Below, piece after piece: positions 19,400 to 28,604 of a DNA stretch of 64,000 nt. Under the pieces are notes generated by a model. That model did not search any database, had not been told where the DNA came from, and was given only the letters and a program-made list of their open reading frames with translations. The stretch's first letter is position 1. Each line of letters begins with the position of its first letter. The translations under genes and the position numbers were made by a program. Source of the stretch: Coccinella septempunctata (Eukaryota > Arthropoda > Insecta > Coleoptera > Coccinellidae); the NCBI RefSeq assembly GCF_907165205.1, contig NC_058198.1, positions 17,089,001 to 17,153,000 on the forward strand, read 5' to 3'.

Positions 19400-20349
19400 T
19401 TCATTATTATATACTCAAAATTTTTTGGTTTCCCGGTTAAGACATTGAAAATGAAATTCATGAAGTAGATAGTAGTGCTCCGTATAATTAGGGTGAAAAT
19501 AAAAAATAACGATTCTGTACTTATATATAGGAACCTACATGGATTTCTGCATATACATCAGAGTCGTTAAATCTATTCAGGGACATTCTTTCTATAGTTT
19601 TTATTTCCTCAGGAAAAACGTGTATACCATCTACAACGTGAATGTAAATGATGAAAAAGAATTCTCTAGGAATTATTAATTTTGAAATATTGTTTGGAGC
19701 AGCGAGATTTCAAACAAACTTAAGAATTGAAATACTAATGCGCTTCAATACTTGCTTATCCAGATAGTTATTATCTGTATCGATAACTTATACTTTTCAA
19801 TTGTTGATATTTCATCATTTCATAATATCAGAAACGTTTGGAAAAATAAACAGTAATATAGTATATTCTTTCTGTAAGAAAAATACTCTGGACAATTATC
19901 ATATAAATTCGCATATGTTTCATAAACTCATAATTTTATAAAACACTCTATAATTTCAGGTATTTTTAGTGTTAGGCTCAAGTATCACAAAATAACAAAA
20001 TATTTTATATGTTCTTTTAAGGTATCATAAATAATGGATTGAACACAATAAGTAAAATATCGCAGGAATTTGGACAGGTTGAAAAACAATCTCTTATGAA
20101 TTCGCCAACGTATCGGAACTATTTTGTTCCTTTCTCAAGGCTCATCATACAACTAATAAAAGTAACACTTTAAAATTGGTCATAGGAAGTTAAGGATAAA
20201 TCAACAATCAGTCCGACGTGTGACAGTTAAATTGAACGAATGTAATACGTTGATTCCATAGAAATTTTAAGTCACAGCAATCTAATATCGAATCAGACGA
20301 CGGAACGGCAATTGGGTGGTGGGGTGCTAGGGAGGGATGGTAGAGGGGC

Positions 20350-20386
20350 TATATAACAGCGGAGTAGATGTACAAAGTATTCAGTT
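20350..20386 (+). promoter_or_regulatory. Core promoter of block X gene, copy 2
   Basis: TATATAA at 20350-20356 and TCAGTT at 20381-20386, initiator A at 20383, 33 nt from the TATA start and 8 nt before the first ATG. Confidence 0.7.
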
Positions 20387-20390
20387 GTGA

Positions 20391-20900
20391 ATGTGCTTCG
20401 TGCTGCAAATATTGTGTTGTGGTTTACATTTTTTAACTTTGATACTATCGAATTTTATCGTTTCATACTTAAATATTTTTTTCATTGTGGAAGACGAGAT
20501 GGACAGAAAGAAGATCTTGAGAATGGGATTGGAAAAATTGAAGTCTAAACAAATTGACTTGAGGAGAACAGTTCAAATCAGGAATTTTCTGAAGTCACAT
20601 GTAGGAGAACGAAAAAGAGGAAAAGTTCCGCAGAAAAAATCCGACACTCAGGCTGCAAGAAGAGAAGGTTATCAAGATGAACATAGCCAAAAGGTCGTGA
20701 AGAAAATAAATTCCGATGTTGGAGAAAAAAAGCAGTATGTGTCGAACGGAAATCTGAGAAAACGCTTGACGAGGTCTTTCATTCTGAAGGAGATTCTGAA
20801 TATGACATCTATTAGAAGAAAAGAAGATCCTAATATCAAACTTTTCAATGTAAATGACTACATTGAGATTTTTAGGAAGAAGGAGAAACCTATAAAATGA
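20391..20900 (+). CDS. 169-codon block X gene, copy 2
   Basis: Intact. Same plan as copy 1: hydrophobic N terminus, then the basic part from Met37 (20499). Against copy 4 I count eight base differences over the 510 bp: five synonymous and three replacement (Leu/Phe, Gln/His, Tyr/Asn), and no indels. Random drift would give mostly replacements, so the protein may be under constraint. Function unknown; no domain recognised. Confidence 0.6.
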   Translation: MCFVLQILCCGLHFLTLILSNFIVSYLNIFFIVEDEMDRKKILRMGLEKLKSKQIDLRRTVQIRNFLKSHVGERKRGKVPQKKSDTQAARREGYQDEHSQKVVKKINSDVGEKKQYVSNGNLRKRLTRSFILKEILNMTSIRRKEDPNIKLFNVNDYIEIFRKKEKPIK

Positions 20901-21127
20901 AAACTTTTGTAGGATTTGTAACTCCAGCCCGCGCTCTTTATTCAAAATGAAATATTAACTTCGAAAAAAATTGAAAATTGTTAGATGTAGAGAAAAGACA
21001 ACAGTACTGTTTTAAGTACTATGCGTAACAGACTGAACGCTCCTTGACCTGCGATCAAGAAATAGAAAATTCATAATATTGGAGTGCAAGTCTGATATTT
21101 GAATTTACAGCATATTCTTAATGAAAT

Positions 21128-21565
21128 GAGATTTCGATAATAAAGTATGAACGTTGACTTCTATTCTATCTGTCTATTATATTCGTTAATGTAAACTGTT
21201 CTTTGTTTCAGGCTCAGGTAATTTCTTTTGAAACTAATTCATTTTAATGAAACATCCTCTACACATCCATATAGCTCATGGAAAACTTCGAAAAACCGAA
21301 TAAAAAAGTTACTTTCTTTCGTCATGAATTTCTTAAAATGGATTGCTGAAATTTATTAGAGAAAATAACGAAAAATTTTGGTTGCAGTAGCCTTTTTCTT
21401 GAGGTTGAAACTGGAATAATAATATTCGCGAGAGTACTGAAGCTGGCATATGGAATAATGAGAAAACAATATAAAAAATTACGGTGCGTAGCGTAGCGTT
21501 AGATCTATGACGCCATTATAACTAGTGAAACTCAAAAGAGCAAATTTTTCCAATTATCTGTAGGA
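21128..21565 (+). repeat. Segment S, copy 1 (leader of LINE-A or unrelated flank)
   Basis: About 440 bp without a gene, from GAGATTTCGATAAT to the start of LINE-A. The same sequence lies inverted at 49,246-49,690 without LINE-A, and its last ~65 bp at 62,758-62,826 just upstream of LINE-A copy 3. It could be the LINE-A 5' UTR, or older flanking DNA carried along. It holds a near-repeat TGCGTAGCGTAGCGTTAG. Confidence 0.6.
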
Positions 21566-21620
21566 TATCCGGAGGCGCTGGATTTATGTTGGGAGAATTG
21601 CGGGAAAATCAGTTTCTGAA

Positions 21621-21848
21621 ATGGATATAAAATCTTTTTTGGAGGGTGTACCTGGAAGTGATCAGATAATTGTGAAGAAACTAAACACAGTTGGCCAAAA
21701 CTCTGCTTTTAGTATTGGTCTCCCATCAAAGGAAGCTCTTGATGAGGTCTTCAGCGATTCTTTTTGGCCGGAAGGTATAGTCTTGAGGGAATTTTCCTTT
21801 GATAAACAATATTTTGAGAAGTCCAGAGAGAATCAATTGATGGCATAG
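21621..21848 (+). pseudogene. LINE-A ORF1, C-terminal remnant
   Basis: 75 codons starting MDIKSFLEG. The end has the pattern IGLPSKEALDEVF...FWPEGIVLREFSF, like the C terminus of insect LINE ORF1 (gag-like) proteins, in which a W-P-x-G string precedes an F-rich end. It overlaps the start of the endonuclease frame. The upstream part of ORF1, including any zinc fingers, is absent here and in copy 3, so the element is 5'-truncated. Confidence 0.55.
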
Positions 21849-22162
21849 TATCGGAGCATTGTGCTGCAAAGCGTCATTTCTGCCTTCTCCTTCAGAATGT
21901 CCAGTCTCTGGGTACTGCTCTCAATAAGCTGCACTTGATGGCTCTGGAAGAGGGTGCAGACATAGTGGCGATAACTGAGCATTGGAAATCCAAAGATGAA
22001 CTCGAAGCCGGCATGTTGGAGGGTTACAAGCTTGTTTCAAGTTTTTGTCGTTTGAAAGGAAGAAATATTAATGGAATCAACAATTCCGAAGGAATTGTCG
22101 TTCCAATAACGTGAGTTAGTCATGAACTATCATAGGAAATCCCAGAGAAGTCGAAAAATTCA

Positions 22163-22219
22163 AGTGCAACTGTAGACCGGTTTCGGGATCATTTTCCCTC
22201 GTCAGTACAGTATAGCACT
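22163..22219 (-). ncRNA. Hammerhead ribozyme, type I, left arm of element M
   Basis: Exact inverse of the right-arm ribozyme at 22,992-23,048, with the same 57 bases: stem I, CUGACGA, stem II GGGA/UCCC, GAAA, CCGG, GUC. Self-cleavage is expected after the C of GUC. See the right-arm entry for details. Confidence 0.88.
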
Positions 22220-22991
22220 GAATCTCTCGATCGGAGGATGGTGGTCTTATGCGATCTTGGGACGTCGCTTTGAGATATCTCATCACGATACGCCACCTGT
22301 CACGCAAAGACTGAACCAAACCTCACTTTCTCTGCAGACTCCTACAACAGTTCATGGCTCCCAAGTTCAACTACTTCCCGCAGTCATCGAATGTGCAAAC
22401 ATTCATCAAGGACCACGGGCGAATTGAGGGGGTTGGCTCACTATGACCATACTCTGGTCTGGAGAATTCAATACAAAAAGGAAAAAGGAATACTGTATAA
22501 AAAGATATACAGTACTCCAAGCGCCTAACCGGACGCATCGGAAGAATGAAATATTAATGGAATCAACAATTCCGAAGGAATTGTCGTTCCAATAACGTGA
22601 GTTAACTAACTCACGTTATTGGAACGACAATTCCTTCGGAATTGTTGATTCCATTAATATTTCATTCTTCCGATGCGTCCGGTTAGGCGCTTGGAGTACT
22701 GTATATCTTTTTATACAGTATTCCTTTTTCCTTTTTGTATTGAATTCTCCAGACCAGAGTATGGTCATAGTGAGCCAACCCCCTCAATTCGCCCGTGGTC
22801 CTTGATGAATGTTTGCACATTCGATGACTGCGGGAAGTAGTTGAACTTGGGAGCCATGAACTGTTGTAGGAGTCTGCAGAGAAAGTGAGGTTTGGTTCAG
22901 TCTTTGCGTGACAGGTGGCGTATCGTGATGAGATATCTCAAAGCGACGTCCCAAGATCGCATAAGACCACCATCCTCCGATCGAGAGATTC

Positions 22992-23048
22992 AGTGCTATA
23001 CTGTACTGACGAGGGAAAATGATCCCGAAACCGGTCTACAGTTGCACT
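22992..23048 (+). ncRNA. Hammerhead ribozyme, type I, right arm of element M
   Basis: All invariant parts are in place. CUGACGA at 23,006-23,012. Stem II is GGGA (23,013-016) with UCCC (23,023-026) and a six-base loop AAAUGA. GAAA is at 23,027-030. A minimal stem III, CC/GG, follows at 23,031-034, then the cleavage triplet GUC ending at 23,036. Stem I pairs CUGUA (23,001-005) with UACAG (23,037-041), and beyond an internal loop (UAUA against UU) AGUGC (22,992-996) with GCACU (23,044-048). The internal loop in stem I facing the stem II loop is the arrangement used for tertiary contacts in natural hammerheads. The very short, self-complementary stem III suggests action as a dimer. Confidence 0.92.
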
Positions 23049-24255
23049 TGAATTCTTCGACTTCTCTGGGATTTCCTATGATAGTTCATGACTAACTCAC
23101 GTTATTGGAACGACAATTCCTTCGGAATTGTTGATTCCATTAATATTTCATTCTTCCGATGCGTCCGGTTAGGCGCTTGGAGTACTGTATATCTTTTTAT
23201 ACAGTATTCCTTTTTCCTTTTTGTTTGAAAGGAAGACATGGTGGAACTGCAATTTACTGCAAGGAAGATCTGAAGTGTACTGATAGGCAAGATTATGATT
23301 CACTAAGTATTCCTAATGTCATTGAATGTTGTGCTGCCAGTTTGTATATGGAAAACTGTAAAATGCTTATTATTTGTATCTATAGGCCTAATACCCCGCC
23401 ATTAGCCGATGTTGTACAGTTCCTCGAATGCCTAAGAGAAATTTTTGAGCGTTGCTTGTCGGAGACATCTGACTATATTCTGGTAGGAGATTTTAACCTA
23501 GATATTCTGTCTTCTTCTGATGTTAGAGAATTTCTGTCTTTGTTGGAGAATTTCAATGTCAGAATTACAAATTTTAAGCCAACACGTCCTGTGTCTGGCT
23601 TTTGTATAGACAATGTGTTCACCTCCCTTAGCGGTAATACTAATGTAGTTGAGTACCACATCTCAGATCATTCAGGATTGAAGTTTCTCTCCACATTGAT
23701 TTGCGGTGACAAAATGAAGAATAAATTTGTAAAGAAAAGAATTATAAATGACAAATCAATTGAGAGGTTTTTACGGGAACTGTCACTGATGGAATGGGAT
23801 GGTGATTACGGCAGCAAACTTGATCCTAGTCAACTTTGGAATGTTTTCCACCAACGTTTTTCGGAAATTTTTGAGCTGTGTTTTCCTAAAGTTGCTATTC
23901 GACTGGTTTCTCCTGGTGTTTTTAGACAAACTCCGGAAATTAAAAAACCGAAAGATACCCTAGACAAACTTTATGTTATATCATTCTGTAAACCAGAATT
24001 CAGGGATGTCTATAGGTCCACTAAAAGGAGATATGATTCTCTTTTGACCACAACGAAGAGAGAATAATTTCAACGAGATCATTGTAAATTCTGAAAATAA
24101 ATCCAAAGCTTCGTGGAGGATTATTAATTCTCTAACCAAGAATAAAGTTCATAACGAGGTATCTCTTGGTCAAAGCGACCACTCAGCTCTGGCAAATCGG
24201 TTCAATACATTTTTTGCAAATATTCCAGTTAAATTAACTGAAGGTTTAACCAGAT

Positions 24256-24719
24256 CTATTGTTTATTGTTTATTGTTAATCAGGACACATACAGGTAATT
24301 AAATACCCAAAAAATGGTCACAATTTAGATTTAAAAAAAAAAAAATAGAAGTACCTTAGAAAAAGCAAAAAAAAATGCTGGAGAATTAAAATTACGTATT
24401 CAATATAAAAAGAAAAAAACCACCACAACAGTATACATCATCCATGTGGGCCGAAAGTCAGAATACCGCGATCAATGGTAACATGTGATGAAATAATTCT
24501 TTAGCCTTGACTTGACAGAAATGTGCTGAGAAAAAATGGGTCAATTACTTCTTTAAAGCTGTTACATTGACTGAGCATTCTATGAACAGGAGAGTTCATA
24601 GCGCTATTGGTTTGTCTCTTCGGTATGTGAAAGATGTCAAATTGCCTAATCCTCCTTATTGGAGCGTAAATATTCAGTCTGGAGGTGATGAAGATACTTT
24701 CCAGGTCCCCATTCATCAA
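24256..24719 (-). mobile_element. LINE-C 3' fragment, antisense, nested in LINE-A copy 2
   Basis: The minus strand encodes the C terminus of a LINE RT (24,719-24,501: NGDLESI..., RRIRQFDIFHIPK, NSPVHRML), then a T-rich 3' UTR, and ends in AACAATAAACAATA repeats at about 24,256. It lies between the endonuclease and RT of LINE-A and occurs identically in copies 1 and 3. The plus-strand frame starting MTEHSMNRR is only its shadow. Confidence 0.7.
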
Positions 24720-25915
24720 TTTCCGAAGAAATATGATGTCTATTATCCCTTATTCTCAGAGCAAACTTGATAATTCTTTTTTCATGTTTGATATTACGCA
24801 GGACGAAATTGTACAAGTTGTGAAATCTTTGAAAACCAATACATCATGGGGCCATGATGAGATACCGATGAAAGTGATAAAAGCATCGATAGACTTTATC
24901 AGTGAACCATTAACTTTTATAATCAATCGTTCTTTCACGGAGGGTTTCCGGATAATCTGAAGATTACTATAGTCAAACCCCTACATAAAAAAGGTAGCAA
25001 AGATGACCTTAACAACTATAGGCCCATAAGCATCCTCTCTTCATTTTCTAAAGTTTTTGAAAAGATTTTAAGCAATAGAATGTCCAATTGTTTTCGTAAA
25101 TTCAATGTTATTTCTGGATGTCAACATGGTTTTATTAAAAATAAAAATATTGAAACCGCTATTTTTGAGCTCATAAATGACATTGTTCTTGCTCTGGAGC
25201 AAGGACAAATTCCTATGGCACTGTTTTTGGACCTTTCGAAGGCTTTCTGTGTTGATCATCGGAAGCTTTTGGAAGTACTCGATAATTGTGATATCAGAGA
25301 TAGTCAACTCAAACTCATAGAGAGCTATTTGAAGTCCAGAAAACAACGGGTAGTTCTGGAGACTGATGGTGAAACCTTTGTCTCGGATGAAATTGAAACA
25401 ATTTTAGGACTCCCTCAGGGTAGTATTGTTGGTCCTTTATTGTTCATAATTTATGTTAATTCTCTACCTAAGGCGATCAAAAGTGAATGTGAACCTCTAA
25501 TTGAGAGGATGATGAAGAATATACCCTCATCTCGGACTGAAGTAAAATCACCAGCTGTTTTGACTAAAAGCATTGAAACAAATCATGCTCTTTCAGTTAA
25601 GTCTACAATGCCGTCCCAGGATACTACCTCAATGAGATTATTTGCAGATGATACAAATATTTTGACCCGATCGTCATGTATTCCATACGCTGTTGATGTT
25701 TGCAATATTGTGGTTAACTCGGTAAAAACTTGGTAATGTAATTATAATCTTCTTGATAGCTCTGTTGTGGTTGAAGATAATGTGAAATTTTTGGGTATAG
25801 TTCTTGACAGTCAATTAAAGTGGGGACCTCATACAGAACAACTTAAGACCAGATTAAGCTCTGCATGTTACACATTATTTATGTTAATTGGTCAAGTGGA
25901 TTTCGATGTGCTCAA
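24685..25915 (+). pseudogene. LINE-A copy 2 reverse transcriptase (broken)
   Basis: Same RT as 97-1911, with motif A LFLDLSKAF, motif B GLPQGS and LFADDT readable. The first part breaks near 24,948, where FPDNL-type sequence is altered by a short deletion (GGGTTTCCGG for GGGTATTTTTCCGG). The main frame 25,080-25,736 ends at a TAA that is TTA in copy 1. A deletion follows, and the copy ends at 25,915. Confidence 0.9.
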
Positions 25916-26520
25916 ACCAGAGATATAGAAGGGAGGAGATTGAGCTTCGACCACTGCGCATCCTATTTTCATGGGACAAAAGTGGGTCCGCCATTTGTCA
26001 GGTCATAGCACGGTATTATGATCACGGTTTAACAATTTAGTGAATATTCTTGTCATTTAGCTGCCATTGCCTGCTGTCAAGTCAAACGAATGTAAACAAT
26101 AATAACAAATATCAACGTATTTTTGGTGATATTTAGCGGATTCGTGTATTTTTATTAGCTTTTTTTGCTGAATAGCAGGATATTTACGATGGCTTACTTC
26201 ACAATTATAGGTAAGTTCCCAATTATATCATTTTTTGAATATCTTTGATAGATTTACAAATTTTTTAAACTTGTTTCAGTATTTCTCCTTCAAAATTGAT
26301 GAAAAGACTCATCGAATTGAAAAAACTCCAAGCATCATATAGAAGGAAATTATACAATTAAGTCTCTAAAAAATAAAATACAACACATGAAAGAAATGAT
26401 GGACTTTTTTAGACAAGATCAACGTATTTCTGAAAATGCTGCCCATCATTGGGAGAAATCTTTTGATTCAGTGCCACATTGATGGAGAGATATTTAAAAA
26501 ATGTAGAGAATGATACTGTG
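25916..26520 (+). other. Unassigned 600-bp segment, possible decayed gene or transposon start
   Basis: Unique in the window. ATG at 26,190 opens MAYFTII and is followed directly by GTAAGT; a TTGTTTCAG acceptor-like site lies at about 26,272-26,280. Downstream, short frames read LMKRLIELKKLQASYRRKL and then KNKIQHMKEMMDFFRQDQ, a coiled-coil-like pattern broken by a frameshift. It vaguely resembles the coiled-coil part of THAP/P-type transposases. I cannot assign it. Confidence 0.3.
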
Positions 26521-27063
26521 ACTGTGATTAGTATATCTAGTCATATTTTGAAGTTTAAATTTTTTTTATACCGTACTTGGAACGGGACCTAACGTTGTCT
26601 TTTGAGTACACCTTACAATTTTTAATTTTTTTTTCAAACCTAATGTTTCATTTAGAATACACTCTATATCATAAATGATTCATTATATCAGACTTGCACT
26701 CTGAATTCATACATAACCTATTGCTTGATTGCAGGTCAAGAAGCGTTCAGTGGATTGTTTTTGCATAGTACTTGAAACAGTACTAACTGTTAACTTTTAT
26801 GATCCCCTATCAATTTTTATTTGTTTTCAAAATTAATGTTTCATTAAGAATATGCTGTAAATTCAAATATCAGACTTGCACTCCAATATTATGAATTTTC
26901 TATTTCTTGATCGCAGTTCAAGGAGCGTTCAGTCTTTTACGCATAGTACTCAAAACAGTACTGTTGTCTTTTCTCTACATCTAACAATTTTCAATTTTGT
27001 TCGAAGTTAATATTTCATTTTGAATATAGAGCGCGGGCTGGAGATACAAATCCTACAAAAGTT

Positions 27064-27573
27064 TCATTTTATAGGTTTCTCCTTCTTCCTAAAAATCTCA
27101 ATGTAGTCATTCACATTGAAAAGTTTGATATTAGGATCTTCTTTTCTTCTAATAGATGTCATATTCAGAATCTCCTTCAGAATGAAAGACCTCGTCAAGC
27201 GTTTTCTCAGATTTCCGTTCGACACATACTGCTTTTTTTCTCCAACATCGGAATTTATTTTCTTCACGACTGTTTGGCTATGTTCATCTTGATTACCTTC
27301 TCTTCTTGCAGCGTGAGTGTCGGATTTTTTCTGCGGAACTTTTCCTCTTTTTCGTTCTCCTACATGTGACTTCAGAAAATTCCTGATTTGAACTGTTCTC
27401 CTCAAGTCAATTTGTTTAGACTTCAATTTTTCCAATCCCATTCTCAAGATCTTCTTTCTGTCCATCTCGTCTTCCACAATGAAAAAAATATTTAAGTATG
27501 AAACGATAAAATTCGATAGTATCAAAGTTAAAAAATGTAAACCACAACACAATATTTGCAGCACGAAGCACAT
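27064..27573 (-). CDS. 169-codon block X gene, copy 3
   Basis: Intact. Differs from the other copies by Thr in place of Lys in the HSQKVVKK string. Same hydrophobic N terminus, same alternative Met37 start, same C terminus. Function unknown. Confidence 0.6.
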   Translation of the reverse strand: MCFVLQILCCGLHFLTLILSNFIVSYLNIFFIVEDEMDRKKILRMGLEKLKSKQIDLRRTVQIRNFLKSHVGERKRGKVPQKKSDTHAARREGNQDEHSQTVVKKINSDVGEKKQYVSNGNLRKRLTRSFILKEILNMTSIRRKEDPNIKLFNVNDYIEIFRKKEKPIK

Positions 27574-27577
27574 TCAC

Positions 27578-27614
27578 AACTGAATACTTTGTACATCTAC
27601 TCCGCTGTTATATA
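27578..27614 (-). promoter_or_regulatory. Core promoter of block X gene, copy 3
   Basis: TATATAA (27,614-27,608) and TCAGTT (27,583-27,578) on minus, same spacing as the other copies. Confidence 0.7.
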
Positions 27615-28550
27615 GCCCCTCTACCATCCCTCCCTAGCACCCCACCACCCAATTGCCCGTTCCGTCGTCTGATTCGATATTAGATTGCTGTGACTTAAAA
27701 TTTCTATGGAATAAATGTATTACATTCGTTCAATTTAACTGTCACACGTCGGACTGTTTGTTGATTTATCCTTAACTTCCTATGACCAATTTTAAAGTGT
27801 TACTTTTATTAGTTGTATGATGAGCCTTGAGAAAGGAACAAAATAGTTCCGAAACGTTGTCGAATTCATAAGAGATTGTTTTTCGACCTGTCCAAATTCC
27901 TGCGATATTTTACCTATTGTGTTCAATCCATTACTTTTGATACCTACAAAGAACATATAAAATATTTTGTTATTTTGTGATACTTGAGCCTAACACTAAA
28001 AATACCTAAAATTATAGAGTGTTTTATATAATTATGAGTTTATGAAACATATGAGAATTTAAATGATAATTGTCCAGAGTATTTTTCTCACAGAAAGAAT
28101 ATACTATATTACTGTTTATTTTTTCAAACGTTTCTGATATTATGAAATGATAAAATATCAACAATTGAAAAGTATAAGTTATCGATACAGATAATGACTA
28201 TCTGGATAAGCAAGTATTGAAGCGCATTAGTATTTCAATTCTTAAGTTTGTTTCAAATCTCGCTGCTCCAAACAATATTTCAAAATTAATAATTTCTAGA
28301 GAATTCTTTTTCATCATTTACATTCACGTTGTAGATGGTATACACGTTTTTCCTGAGGAAATAAAACTATAGAAAGAATGTCCCTGAAAAGATTTAACGA
28401 CTCTGATGTATATGCAGAAATCCATGTAGGTTCCTATATATAAGTACAGAATCGTTATTTTTTGTTTTCACCCTAATTATACGGAGCACTACTATCTACT
28501 TCATGAATTTCATTTTCAAGGTCTTAACCGGGAAACCGAAAAGTTTTGAG

Positions 28551-28551
<1 letters not shown>

Positions 28552-28603
<52 letters not shown>
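28552..28603. repeat. (TAA)n microsatellite at the 5' end of the R4-like element
   Basis: About 17 uninterrupted TAA units. Elements of the R4/Dong clade are known for insertion at TAA repeats, so this is likely the expanded target. Confidence 0.9.

Positions 28604-28604
<1 letters not shown>

Larger units (their letters stand above)
18991..21127 (+). repeat. Block X, copy 2
   Basis: Same block as copy 1 without the 822-bp duplication. The opposite-strand Penelope-type hairpin is at 20,103-20,140 and has GATAC instead of GAAAC, so its core is mutated. The (AAAT)n tract is at 19,363-19,403. The 3' part is cut at about 21,127, where segment S begins. Confidence 0.8.
22064..23222. mobile_element. 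Element M: hammerhead-bearing inverted-repeat retroelement (retrozyme-like)
   Basis: A 1,159-bp insertion in LINE-A flanked by 14-bp direct repeats GTTTGAAAGGAAGA (22,050-22,063 and 23,223-23,236), a target duplication of the target-primed type. The left arm 22,064-22,604 is the near-perfect complement of 22,607-23,147, around a 2-base centre. In the right arm a 130-bp sequence occurs at 22,607-22,736 and again at 23,093-23,222, so the repeating unit is 486 bp and carries direct terminal repeats. Each arm has one hammerhead ribozyme and two other strong hairpins (ACAATTCC/GGAATTGT and TACTGTATA/TATACAGTA). No protein is encoded. The form (pseudo-LTR-like repeats, truncated inverted copy, ribozyme) matches Penelope-style or retrozyme mobilisation. 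Confidence 0.85.
21849..24067 (+). pseudogene. LINE-A APE-type endonuclease, split by element M
   Basis: The left part (to 22,063) has LLLQNVQSLG and IVAITEHW, the first catalytic strand of APE-type LINE nucleases. The right part (from 23,237) resumes at HGGTAIYC and has VGDFNLDIL and ISDHSGL, the Asp/Asn and Asp-His catalytic strings. Element M sits within the conserved GRHGG stretch. An extra A near 24,065, relative to copy 3, ends the frame at 24,067. Confidence 0.85.
21566..25915 (+). mobile_element. LINE-A copy 2 (broken)
   Basis: Order: ORF1 C-terminal remnant, endonuclease (split by element M), antisense LINE-C fragment, RT. The RT is cut at about 25,915. Lesions: insertion M at 22,064; +1 base near 24,065 that ends the endonuclease frame; a TTA-to-TAA change giving a stop at 25,736; and a deletion of roughly 90 bp near 25,750. 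It cannot encode a working enzyme. Confidence 0.9.
26521..28551 (-). repeat. Block X, copy 3
   Basis: Minus-strand copy. Its 3' part begins inside the diverged repeats at 26,521. The Penelope-type hairpin is at 27,825-27,862 (plus). The copy ends at about 28,551, where a (TAA)n tract replaces the usual (AAAT)n and the R4-like element follows. Confidence 0.8.

Noticed and set aside
22116..23095. 67-codon frames (MVQSLRDRW...) in both arms of element M
   Set aside because: They begin at a non-ATG codon, overlap the ribozyme, and are identical only because the arms are complements.
24567..24770. Frame starting MTEHSMNRRVHSAIG
   Set aside because: It is the antisense shadow of the LINE-C C-terminal coding region, which makes better sense as LINE protein.
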